In this document: piece by piece, positions 38,554 through 45,785 of the stretch
Numbering within the stretch: the first letter of the stretch is position 1
Layout of the letters: every line of letters starts with the position of its first letter
Source of the DNA: Aureliella sp046290675
GTDB lineage: Bacteria > Planctomycetota > Planctomycetia > Pirellulales > Pirellulaceae
Assembly: GCA_046290675.1 (NCBI GenBank)
Contig: JBKAHA010000012.1
Span: 1 to 64,000, forward strand
Direction of reading: 5' to 3'
Length of the DNA: 64,000 nt
Notes under the pieces: model-generated
Seen by the model: only the letters and a program-made list of their open reading frames with translations
Database searches by the model: none
Told to the model about the DNA's origin: nothing
Made by a program: the position numbers and the translations under genes

Positions 38554-38964
38554 CTTTTGATTCCCTTGCTTCCTTCGAGGTTGGAATGACGTTGGCGATG
38601 CCCCTGGGGTTGGTCGAGAGCACCCGATCGCAAACAAGCTCGTGTGAACTGTAGAGGCAATGCAATCGGATGAGGATCTAGAGCAATTGATCACCGTGGA
38701 TGCGTCCCAGACGAACTCGGCGATGCAGTGCTCCATCAATACGTCAAGATTATTGGTCTGGAGCCAGTATTATTCCAATGCATTCTTAGGATGGTCTCTA
38801 TGCGTGGTGTGCATGGCGACGGGGGGCTACTGAAGATTGCCGATTGAATGTGTGCCGGCTTACATGAGTCCAGAAGTGGAGCCTACGAACAACAAGTTTT
38901 GTTGAGCGGGGCCGGCGCGGAAAGAGGTCGATGGAAGAAGTTGTGGCGAGCTGGATCAACTCGG

Positions 38965-39753
38965 CTAAGAAGATTTCTCCATTGACTGACGGGACATCTT
39001 GAGCACCGTTCTACGAGGCAAAAACGGCACGATCCAATTCAGCATGAATCGGAGTGAAAACTCGTTGATGGCAACAAGTTTGCCTTTCATCATGGCTTCA
39101 TAGCCGACTTGTGCGACGCTTGCTGGGGATTTTGCATTCTTCCAGAGATCGTTGCCTTCCAAATTGCTAGACGCAACGAACTCGGTTGCGACGGCTCCAG
39201 GGCACAATGCGGTCACCGTCACGTTGGCATTCGAGCTACGTAGTTCCTCATCGAGGGCTTGCGACAGCGACAAAACGTAAGCTTTGGTAGCGTAGTAGAC
39301 GGCTTGCAGAGGGCCGGGAATAAAGGCTGCAGTTGATGCCACATTGAGTATTCGACCACGCTTTCGTTCAACCATCGCTGGGAGGAACAATCGAGTTAAC
39401 TCGGTTAACACCGTAATATTCAACTGGATCATGGAACGATCTTTGTCCCACTCTCGCTCGTGAAACTTGCCATGGCCACCGAAGCCCGCATTATTCATCA
39501 GGAATTCGACTTGGATTCCTTTCGCAGAGACTTGGTCATAGACTTGATTTGCGGCTTCTGGGCTAGTGAGATCAATGGCGATACAGTGAACTGAAACACT
39601 AAATTCGGATTCAAGCTCATGCCGCAGGTCGTCAAGAGCTTGCTCTCTACGAGCAACAATGACCAAGTCGCCGCCTTTGGACGCGTGTATACGTGCGAGT
39701 TCCTTACCGATCCCGCTAGATGCCCCTGTCACCAATGCAACTCGTTTCATCAT
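38965..39753 (-). CDS. Short-chain dehydrogenase/reductase
   Basis: The protein is 262 aa from ATG 39753 or the adjacent ATG 39750. It has the classical SDR features: nucleotide-binding TGASSGIG at residues 10-17, NNAGFG in strand 4, and the catalytic Y153-x-x-x-K157 in YYATKAY. Segments VEFLMNNAGFGGHGKF and LCPGAVATEF fit the DltE/YqjQ-like branch, for which no single substrate is established. The C-terminus has a hydrophobic stretch (LRFMLNWIVPFLP) that may touch the membrane. It is divergent from the TetR gene; two operator-like repeats and a perfect minus-strand TATAAT lie between, so it is a likely target of that regulator. Confidence 0.9.
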   Translation of the reverse strand: MMKRVALVTGASSGIGKELARIHASKGGDLVIVARREQALDDLRHELESEFSVSVHCIAIDLTSPEAANQVYDQVSAKGIQVEFLMNNAGFGGHGKFHEREWDKDRSMIQLNITVLTELTRLFLPAMVERKRGRILNVASTAAFIPGPLQAVYYATKAYVLSLSQALDEELRSSNANVTVTALCPGAVATEFVASSNLEGNDLWKNAKSPASVAQVGYEAMMKGKLVAINEFSLRFMLNWIVPFLPRRTVLKMSRQSMEKSS

Positions 39754-39795
39754 CGCCTGCCAAATTGAGGTTTTGTTCCCAGAATCACCGTCGGT

Positions 39796-39801
39796 ATTAT
39801 A
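39796..39801 (-). promoter_or_regulatory. Candidate -10 element for the SDR gene
   Basis: The minus strand reads TATAAT, 43 bp upstream of the SDR start. I saw no good -35 at the right distance; the region where it should lie overlaps the two operator-like repeats. Confidence 0.45.
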
Positions 39802-39802
39802 G

Positions 39803-39844
39803 TCGACCAGCGGTCGGTAATGTATTCGACTGGTGGTCGGTTAG
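39803..39844. promoter_or_regulatory. Tandem operator-like repeats between SDR and TetR genes
   Basis: Two 18-bp copies, TCGACCAGCGGTCGGTAA (39803-39820) and TCGACTGGTGGTCGGTTA (39827-39844), match at 14 of 18 positions and are 24 bp apart. The first contains the perfect inverted repeat CGACC-AGC-GGTCG; the second has one mismatch in the same palindrome. They lie between the divergent genes, where a TetR dimer would be expected to bind. Confidence 0.65.
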
Positions 39845-39872
39845 GCAAGAGTACTCATCAAAGAATTTGCAA

Positions 39873-40514
39873 ATGAGTTGGAAGAGAGCGCGAAGTTCCG
39901 ATCAAAAAGCCGAGCGGATTGATGCCATCTTGGAGGCAGCGGCGACGCTTTTCGATGAGAAGGACTTTTTGGACATTTCGATGCGAGATGTTGCGGAGCA
40001 GGCCGGGTTGGGGAAGGCTAGTCTCTACCACTATTTCAAAACCAAAGAGGAAGTCTTTATTTCCCTCTATCGTATCGAGTTGGAGGATTGGAAGGCAGAC
40101 GCACTCAAACGCCTTCGAAGGATCCGCACACCGAATCCGGAACGTGTGGCAAAGTTGCTGACCGATGCGTTGCGTGACCGACCTCGATTTTGTCGACTAA
40201 CGGTCGTCTTTTCTTCGGTGCTAGAACGTAACTTGTCAGTGGAGTTTATCCGTGAATTCAAGATGTCGTTACTTGAACCACTGGAGCAGTTCTCCATAGC
40301 GATGATGGAGTCGTTGGACGGAATGACGGAATCGTCGATTCAGGACTTTCTTATGCAGTACCACGCGCTTGTCGCAGGACTGTGGCCGCTGGCTCATCCA
40401 TCGCCCGAGGTCGCCGCGATTCTGGAGGAGCCCGAGTTCGTGGGGTTAAGAACCGATTTCTTCAGGTTGTTTGAATGCACCTTGCGTCAAATTCTTACTG
40501 AGGCGGCAAAATGA
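39873..40514 (+). CDS. TetR family transcriptional regulator
   Basis: The protein is about 213 aa from ATG 39873; the longer frame to 39720 overlaps the SDR gene and is not protein-like. The N-terminal TetR helix-turn-helix is clear: RIDAILEAAATLFDEKDFLD, then MRDVAEQAGLGKASLYHYFK with the conserved LYHYF recognition helix and KEEVF. The C-terminal ligand domain (about 75-213) is helical and variable, so the effector cannot be named. It probably represses itself and the divergent SDR through the two repeats upstream. Its stop overlaps the sulfatase start (ATGA), an unusual coupling that would place the sulfatase under the same control. Confidence 0.92.
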   Translation: MSWKRARSSDQKAERIDAILEAAATLFDEKDFLDISMRDVAEQAGLGKASLYHYFKTKEEVFISLYRIELEDWKADALKRLRRIRTPNPERVAKLLTDALRDRPRFCRLTVVFSSVLERNLSVEFIREFKMSLLEPLEQFSIAMMESLDGMTESSIQDFLMQYHALVAGLWPLAHPSPEVAAILEEPEFVGLRTDFFRLFECTLRQILTEAAK

Positions 40515-42157
40515 ATTCTGCTTTGAGCAACTTATTTGGGGGCGGTCGAACGATTCGTCTACTGGTTTGCGTTGGGTTGGTGACGCTGTTTGCTAGCTCC
40601 TTCAACGTGGCGGGTTGTGTCGCCGGTGATGGTGACGGTGGTGGTAGGACGCACGGTCGCGGCAGCGTTTCCGAGCAGCCACATCGGGTGAAGGCGACTC
40701 GTCCGAACATCATCGTGATTCTTGCTGACGATATGGGGTATTCTGATCTGGGTTGCACCGGTGCGGAAATTCACACCCCGAATATTGACGACCTGGCAAG
40801 GAACGGTGTTCTATTTACCCATTGTTACAACACCTCGCGTTGCTGTCCCACTCGGGCGGCTTTGCTGACAGGACAGTATCAGTGGGATGCCGGGTTGGGT
40901 CACATGACCTCAACCAAGAGCGATTTGCCTGAGTATTCGAGGCAACTCAATCGCAGCTGCGCGACCATCGCGGAGTTGCTGGAACGGTCCGGGTATCAGA
41001 CCTTCATGTCAGGGAAGTGGCATCTTGGTGATAAGCGCGATGCATGGCCGGATCGCCGGGGCTTTCAACAGTTCTATGGCTCGCCGATGGGAGGCGGACT
41101 CTACTTCTATCCATCGAAGTTCTACAACCGACCGTTATTCAGAAATGGAGAAGCCGTTGAGCCTCAAGGTGAGTGGTATTCGACCGACGCATTCACGGAT
41201 GCAACGACCCATTTCCTGAGGACGGAGCGGGATCGCGACAAGCCGTTCTTTATCTATTTGGCGTACATAGCGCCTCATTTTCCACTGCAGGCAAAAGAGG
41301 CGGATATTGGTAAATACAAGGACACCTACCAGGCCGGGTATGAGGCAATTCGCCGTGAACGTTTCCGAAAACAGCAGCAGTCAGGTCTGGTCCCAACCGG
41401 CCTAGAAATGCCTGCCGGGGCGTTTGACTGGCGGGCGGTTGAAAATCAGAAGCAGGAAGCGAGGAAAATGGCGGTTTATGCGGCGCAAGTTGATTGCCTC
41501 GACCAGAACGTTGGCAAACTCATGGCCACTCTCAAGGAGGAGAAGTTGCATGAGAATACACTCGTCCTATTTTTGTCGGATAACGGAGGGTGTAGCAACA
41601 GCTTCAACAAGACACCGATGGTCGAAATTGGTGGCGCCAATTCGAACGCTGCTTACGGTAAATGGCACAATGTGAGCAATACTCCTTACCGAAAAGCGAA
41701 GTCGCAAGAACATGAAGGCGGAATCGTTACGCCGATGGTGGCGAGTTGGCCCGCTGGGATTGTGCGTTCCAACAGGCTCATCCACGCTCCAATTCATGTC
41801 ATGGATTTGATGCCCACGTTTTTGCGACTGGCAGACGTGGACTATCCCGATACCTTTCGTGGGTACCCCTTAGACCCACTGGATGGCATCGATTTTTGGC
41901 CCTTGGTCGCAGGCGAACAGAATCAGCAAGGACGAATCCTGTATTGGGAGCACGAAGGGAATCGAGCTGTACGCCAAGGTGACTGGAAACTGGTTTCGTT
42001 GCGGAAGAGGAACTGGGAACTGTACGACTTGTCAACGGATCCATTTGAGCAGCGTGACCTGGCTGAGAGTCACCCAGAGAAAGTAGTGGAGTTCAAACGA
42101 CTTTACCGAGCATGGACCAAGGAGCATGGCGTCCAGCCTTGGCCCTTGAGAAAGTGA
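40511..42157 (+). CDS. Formylglycine-dependent sulfatase, exported, possibly lipid-anchored
   Basis: The protein is 548 aa from ATG 40511, overlapping the TetR stop by 4 bp. The N-terminus is a signal peptide whose end, VAGC, fits a lipobox, so it may be a lipoprotein. The sulfatase fold starts RPNIIVILADDMGYSDLGC with the metal-binding DD pair. The active-site motif is C111-C-P-T-R115, matching C-x-P-[ST]-R; C111 would be converted to formylglycine, which needs a maturase encoded elsewhere. Further metal and substrate residues appear in GKWHLG and FLSDNGGC. Such enzymes remove sulfate esters, in planctomycetes often from algal polysaccharides; the substrate here is unknown. A short Gly/Asp-rich linker follows the putative lipid anchor. 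Confidence 0.93.
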   Translation: MNSALSNLFGGGRTIRLLVCVGLVTLFASSFNVAGCVAGDGDGGGRTHGRGSVSEQPHRVKATRPNIIVILADDMGYSDLGCTGAEIHTPNIDDLARNGVLFTHCYNTSRCCPTRAALLTGQYQWDAGLGHMTSTKSDLPEYSRQLNRSCATIAELLERSGYQTFMSGKWHLGDKRDAWPDRRGFQQFYGSPMGGGLYFYPSKFYNRPLFRNGEAVEPQGEWYSTDAFTDATTHFLRTERDRDKPFFIYLAYIAPHFPLQAKEADIGKYKDTYQAGYEAIRRERFRKQQQSGLVPTGLEMPAGAFDWRAVENQKQEARKMAVYAAQVDCLDQNVGKLMATLKEEKLHENTLVLFLSDNGGCSNSFNKTPMVEIGGANSNAAYGKWHNVSNTPYRKAKSQEHEGGIVTPMVASWPAGIVRSNRLIHAPIHVMDLMPTFLRLADVDYPDTFRGYPLDPLDGIDFWPLVAGEQNQQGRILYWEHEGNRAVRQGDWKLVSLRKRNWELYDLSTDPFEQRDLAESHPEKVVEFKRLYRAWTKEHGVQPWPLRK

Positions 42158-42186
42158 TTGGAGATAAATCGGGCGACAAAAAAAAC

Positions 42187-42222
42187 ACGACTGCAAACCT
42201 ATTGAATGGTCACAGTCGTTTT
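42187..42222. terminator. Bidirectional terminator between sulfatase and coiled-coil genes
   Basis: ACGACTG (42187-42193) pairs with CAGTCGT (42213-42219), with an inner ACC/GGT pairing. An A-run precedes it and a T-run follows, so it can serve both the sulfatase (+) and the convergent coiled-coil gene (-). Confidence 0.7.
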
Positions 42223-42315
42223 GGGTTTGTTCGTTGGGAAGTAGAAGAGCTTTCGACTGCCCTGCCAGATCGGTAGTCGGTTAGTTTGCTTGGCGTCTTT
42301 AGGCTACGTCGTAGG

Positions 42316-43263
42316 CTACTCTTCGCCTTGCTTCTTTTTGAGTGGAGCACGGTAGCTGTCAATGATCTTCTTCAAGTAGGCGTACTCCATCCCAAGGGTG
42401 GACTTGCTGGAAGCCATTTGCGACATCTGCCTATCGCTGAACGTTAATCGTGAACGCTGAAGCTCCTTTTCGTCGAGCATACGCAATCCTTCCGACATCT
42501 TGTTGAGTTCTTCTCTGAGTTCTACGAGCTGTCGTTGTGTTGCTTCTTTGGCTTCCGTCGCTTTAGTTAATTCATTCAGGGCCGCCGCGTCGGTTTCGGC
42601 GACTGCCTTTTCCAGCTCCAGTTGTGCTAGCTGCAAGGCGCCTTCTTGCTGCTTCATGCTTGCTTCAAGAGTAAGTGCCTCTGTCGAGCTGATTGCACCT
42701 TGGTCAATGAGCCGCTTGGTGATGGCGTATTTTTCCCTCAGTGCGGACAGGGCTGCCTTCTGCGTGTCCAGCTTGACTGCGGCTTCCTCAACCATCAACT
42801 TCTTCAGCTTGCTACTTCGGCTTTTTTCCATGCTGGCTTTCAATGCTTGAGACTCGGCCTCAAGCATCCGCATTTGCTGTTCTAGGGCAGCAATCAAATC
42901 CGTTTTCTTGTCGATAGCAGATCGATTGGTCACACCAAGCGCGAGTAACTGGTTGCTGTAGTCTTGCAACAGATGTTCGCTGCGTTGGACTTGAACTTCT
43001 AAGCTCGAGCTCTCATCGCCTAGGATTTCCAACTGTATTTCAAGTTTCGCAAGCTCCCATTCAAGCGGGCGAATGATGCCTTCGATGATCAGCGACGGAT
43101 TGGCAACTGGAACCCCTGGTGATGCTGGTATTTCGTACGACTGTTGGAACTGCGTTTCGATGTTCCTAACGATGCCATCGATTCGTTCAAATTGGGCGTT
43201 GGCGATCGCTGGAATAGCAACTCCGACTGCGATGCTCAGTAGGCGGGTAAAACGAAAATTCAT
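42316..43263 (-). CDS. Secreted coiled-coil protein, third gene of the ECF sigma operon
   Basis: The protein is 315 aa from ATG 43263, with a strong GAGGAGA ribosome-binding site (43271-43277) 7 nt upstream. A signal peptide (LLSIAVGVAIPAIANA) predicts export. From about residue 65 to 290 the sequence is a nearly continuous coiled coil with heptad Leu/Ala spacing (ALEQQMRMLEAESQALKASM; LQLAQLELEKAVAETDAAAL). This resembles the helical hairpins of TolC or adaptor proteins in style only. No known domain was recognised. It lies 149 bp downstream of the anti-sigma-like gene on the same strand, so it may belong to the regulon or signalling unit of that sigma factor. Confidence 0.85.
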   Translation of the reverse strand: MNFRFTRLLSIAVGVAIPAIANAQFERIDGIVRNIETQFQQSYEIPASPGVPVANPSLIIEGIIRPLEWELAKLEIQLEILGDESSSLEVQVQRSEHLLQDYSNQLLALGVTNRSAIDKKTDLIAALEQQMRMLEAESQALKASMEKSRSSKLKKLMVEEAAVKLDTQKAALSALREKYAITKRLIDQGAISSTEALTLEASMKQQEGALQLAQLELEKAVAETDAAALNELTKATEAKEATQRQLVELREELNKMSEGLRMLDEKELQRSRLTFSDRQMSQMASSKSTLGMEYAYLKKIIDSYRAPLKKKQGEE

Positions 43264-43412
43264 CTGAAAATCTCCTCAATGCGTTTGGGTGAATACAAGT
43301 TGTTCATCGTTCAGGGTTCGCAATCGCTAGTCGATGTGGTGGAAACAAACCTGCACGACGGGTGGCTACACTTGCGCTAGTGTTCTGTCTGCCCCGGTAG
43401 GTCCGGAGTTGT

Positions 43413-43961
43413 TTAGTTAAGGCTCAAGAGGTACTCAGACCTCGATTGAAGCCTGATGTTTTGCAGTAATTCCGATTCTGCCAGTGCAATGCGTTGCTCT
43501 AATGAACCGCCATTCAGTTCGGCAGTGAATTTTTGCGTCTCTATGCTTAGTTGTTCGAGTTCCGCTAAGAGAGCGTCGATGCGGGGTTTGCTCTCAATTA
43601 GATTGGAGGCTGAACCGATGTCATCTGCGACCGTCGCTTTCGACTTGCTTGCTAGCTCTAGGTCTTGCGTTAGGCGAGGTTCCGAGGGAGCGATCTCAGG
43701 ATTCTCTGCAACGAGGGGAGCTTGGTTACTGTAGGACTGTCTCAAAGACCATTGCCAGCCGCAGAACCCGAGCAGCAGGAGGCAAGCTGTCGTTAGGGAT
43801 GCGGCCCTAAATTGACGGCGTGTTTTGGCCCGTCGTTCGACTTTGAGACGAACCGTCTCCACGCGAATTGGTGCAGCCGCACTGCCAGTCGGCTCGTTCT
43901 CCCTCAAACCCGCGAATAGTTCGTCGAATTCATCTGGTGTTTGGTTCTGATAAGATGTCAT
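43413..43961 (-). CDS. Membrane-anchored anti-sigma-like protein
   Basis: The protein is 182 aa from ATG 43961, overlapping the sigma gene stop by 4 bp. The N-terminal 50 residues are polar and presumably cytoplasmic (PDEFDELFAGLRENEP; RLKVERRAKTRRQF). A single membrane helix spans about 54-72 (SLTTACLLLLGFCGWQW), followed by a periplasmic segment with helical heptads (LLAELEQLSIETQKFTAEL). The position directly after an ECF sigma gene and the one-helix topology point to an anti-sigma factor. The zinc motif H-x3-C-x2-C of the common ZAS family is absent, so that function is inferred from context only. Confidence 0.75.
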   Translation of the reverse strand: MTSYQNQTPDEFDELFAGLRENEPTGSAAAPIRVETVRLKVERRAKTRRQFRAASLTTACLLLLGFCGWQWSLRQSYSNQAPLVAENPEIAPSEPRLTQDLELASKSKATVADDIGSASNLIESKPRIDALLAELEQLSIETQKFTAELNGGSLEQRIALAESELLQNIRLQSRSEYLLSLN

Positions 43962-44590
43962 GCGTAGTCTTTCAATTGATCGGCTAGACGTTTTCTAGCT
44001 CGAGAAAGTCGCTTGTCTGTCGCTGAGCGGGAGCAGTTGAGGCTGTTTGCGATCGCCTCAATACTTTGGTGTTCTAGGTAATGCATCACAAGAATTTCTC
44101 GGCTTGCCTGATCTACTTTCGCCAATGCTCGCCGTAGGTCGTCGCTTTGCTCATGTTGCCGAAATTCCGGGGCTTGCTGAACTGAATCCTGTTGACCAAG
44201 TAGGCCAAGTACCTTTGATTTGAGGTTCTGTTTTCGTCTCCAGTTTCGGCAGATTCCGACGGCAATGCCCATCAACCATGTCTCGACTGCGGAGTCACCG
44301 CGAAAATCGTCCCATCGCTCGTAGGCGACCACGAAGACATCTTGTGCGAGGTCTGGCGAATCGCTGTGCCAATTCGTTAACCTCGCGCAAAACCGCTCGA
44401 TTCGTGCGGAGTGCTCGGTCAGAGCAAGCTCGAAATCAGCGTCGGTACCGCCAGCGTTCATTGCCAGCTCGGAGTTGCTGTAATGGTTCGTGGCAAGCTC
44501 CCTTGCTGCCATTTTCGATTGCGATGGGCTTTGGATGCCGATTGCATTCGGTGTCACGTGTGATTCACATTCAAACCGTCGAGAATTCAT
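43958..44590 (-). CDS. ECF-type RNA polymerase sigma factor
   Basis: The frame encodes 210 aa; ATG 44461 (167 aa) or 44512 may be the true start, since the first 40 residues are not typical and no site has a good ribosome-binding sequence. Region 2 is clear: RIERFCARLTNWHSDSPDLA, then QDVFVVAYERWDDFRGDSAV and ETWLMGIAVGICRNWRR. Region 4 contains the helix-turn-helix HQSIEAIANSLNCSRSATDK followed by RLSRARKRLADQL. Regions 1.1 and 3 are missing, as expected for the ECF group. It is co-transcribed with a membrane protein (4-bp overlap) and a secreted coiled-coil protein, suggesting envelope signalling. Confidence 0.92.
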   Translation of the reverse strand: MNSRRFECESHVTPNAIGIQSPSQSKMAARELATNHYSNSELAMNAGGTDADFELALTEHSARIERFCARLTNWHSDSPDLAQDVFVVAYERWDDFRGDSAVETWLMGIAVGICRNWRRKQNLKSKVLGLLGQQDSVQQAPEFRQHEQSDDLRRALAKVDQASREILVMHYLEHQSIEAIANSLNCSRSATDKRLSRARKRLADQLKDYA

Positions 44591-44706
44591 GCTCTAGCTT
44601 TGCAGCGGTTCGTTTCGGCGGTTGTGAAGCATTCTTGGCTGGTCATAAGGTGAGTGTTGCGGCGTGTGTGTTTCTGACTCTGATTCCGGAAAAATCGAAA
44701 CAAAAA

Positions 44707-44728
44707 GTGCCAGGCACGTGCCAGGCAC
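44707..44728. repeat. Tandem GTGCCAGGCAC palindrome
   Basis: Two exact, directly adjacent copies of an 11-bp near-palindrome (GTGCC-A-GGCAC) are preceded by five A residues. It resembles the short REP-like palindromes scattered through several planctomycete genomes, as far as I recall; the window contains no other copy that I noticed. Confidence 0.7.
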
Positions 44729-44837
44729 AGGCAGTTTGCCGGGGGTCACGCAGTTCTCAATGGAGATTCGTTGGTCTCGAAGCAACCCAATAAAGCTGCA
44801 ATCGGGCCGAATAGCTTAAATGGAGACCAACTTGATG

Positions 44838-44921
44838 TCTGGAACGCAGTGAGCGACTTCTGGAACCCAGTGAGCGACGGCGGAAATGCTATGGGCGGCT
44901 GAGATGAGCATTCGGCGGCTG
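44838..44921 (+). repeat. Four degenerate 21-bp tandem units, possible IS21-type terminus remnant
   Basis: Units start at 44838, 44859, 44880 and 44901. The first two (TCTGGAACGCAGTGAGCGAC and TCTGGAACCCAGTGAGCGAC) differ at one of 20 bases; the third and fourth keep the GC...GGGCGGC/CGGCGGC end but are diverged. The run begins with TGT at 44836. Multiple short direct repeats next to a TG terminus are characteristic of IS21-family ends. No transposase gene is present, so this could only be a solo end or a decayed copy. Confidence 0.45.
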
Positions 44922-45035
44922 TTGAGTTCCGAATATAGAGTAGTTCAGCTACGGCTCGGCGAGGTATTGGTAGAATCTGATGTTAGTGGCGAAATGGTTG
45001 CAGCACATTGCGGCTAGATCAGGAATGCAAGCATA

Positions 45036-45785
45036 TTGGAACGGAAGAAATTGAGGATCGCGGGCAAGATTGACGGTTTCGTCAACTCTTTGAAGTGGCC
45101 GAGTGCCCTTTTGGCTTGTTGCGCAGCTCCGCTTTTCGCTTTTGCGTTGGCCAGCCTCGCGTGGCGTATTTTGACTTCGCCGTGGTCGTTACTGCCGTTT
45201 GCGTTTGGGTGTGTAGCGTTCGTCATCATTTGGCGACGCGTTTTTGGCCCTAGGCGTTGGGGACGATTCCTGATCACTCTTGAGCACGAGTCGACGCATG
45301 CCCTATTTGCGTTGCTGACCGGGCATCGGATTATCTCGTTCAAGGCCTCATTGGGGCGTGGGGGCGAAGTACGCTACACCGGTCCTGGAAATTGGCTGAT
45401 AACCGTTGCGCCGTACTTTTTTCCCACGGCGTCCTTGATCTTGTTTCTGCTTGCTTACCTGCTGCCCTTCCCGGGCTTGCCGTGGCGAGGGTTATTACTC
45501 GGCGTATCGCTCGGCTACCACGTTATCAGCACTTACAGAGAGACCCACCGGGATCAGTCGGACATTCAGGAACTGGGAAAAACGTTCTGTTGGCTCTTTC
45601 TCCCAGCGGCCAATTTAGCTGTAGTCGGATTGTTAATTTCGTTTGCACATGGTGGTTCGGAAGGGCTCAGCGACTGGTTTGCTGATATCCTTTGGCCAGT
45701 CGAATTCCTCCGCGAAAGCATCTTCGGGGTGTCCGAATCAAGCGTAGCGGGAACTATTGATGGAGTGCTGGATGAGTCGCGTTAA
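45036..45785 (+). CDS. M50-type membrane metalloprotease-like protein
   Basis: The frame encodes 249 aa from a TTG start at 45036; no in-frame ATG is available near the N-terminus. It has about five membrane helices (near 22-45, 48-66, 118-140, 145-163 and 195-215). The zinc motif HESTH (H84, E85, H88) lies at the start of a hydrophobic segment (LEHESTHALFALLTGH), as in the M50B-like family. Asp 173 or so in THRDQSDIQELG, before a later helix, is a candidate third ligand. Family members cleave within membranes or are inactive relatives. The next gene starts inside its last codons, implying co-translation with a PQQ-propeller protein. The substrate is unknown. Confidence 0.75.
   Translation: MERKKLRIAGKIDGFVNSLKWPSALLACCAAPLFAFALASLAWRILTSPWSLLPFAFGCVAFVIIWRRVFGPRRWGRFLITLEHESTHALFALLTGHRIISFKASLGRGGEVRYTGPGNWLITVAPYFFPTASLILFLLAYLLPFPGLPWRGLLLGVSLGYHVISTYRETHRDQSDIQELGKTFCWLFLPAANLAVVGLLISFAHGGSEGLSDWFADILWPVEFLRESIFGVSESSVAGTIDGVLDESR

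Larger units (their letters stand above)
44591..45035. other. Repeat-bearing intergenic region
   Basis: This is 445 bases between the divergent sigma and M50 genes, with no credible ORF. It holds a tandem GTGCCAGGCAC palindrome (44707-44728) and a run of degenerate 21-bp units (44838-44921). The region looks like a landing site for mobile or repetitive DNA that has decayed. Promoters for the flanking genes were not identified. Confidence 0.5.
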
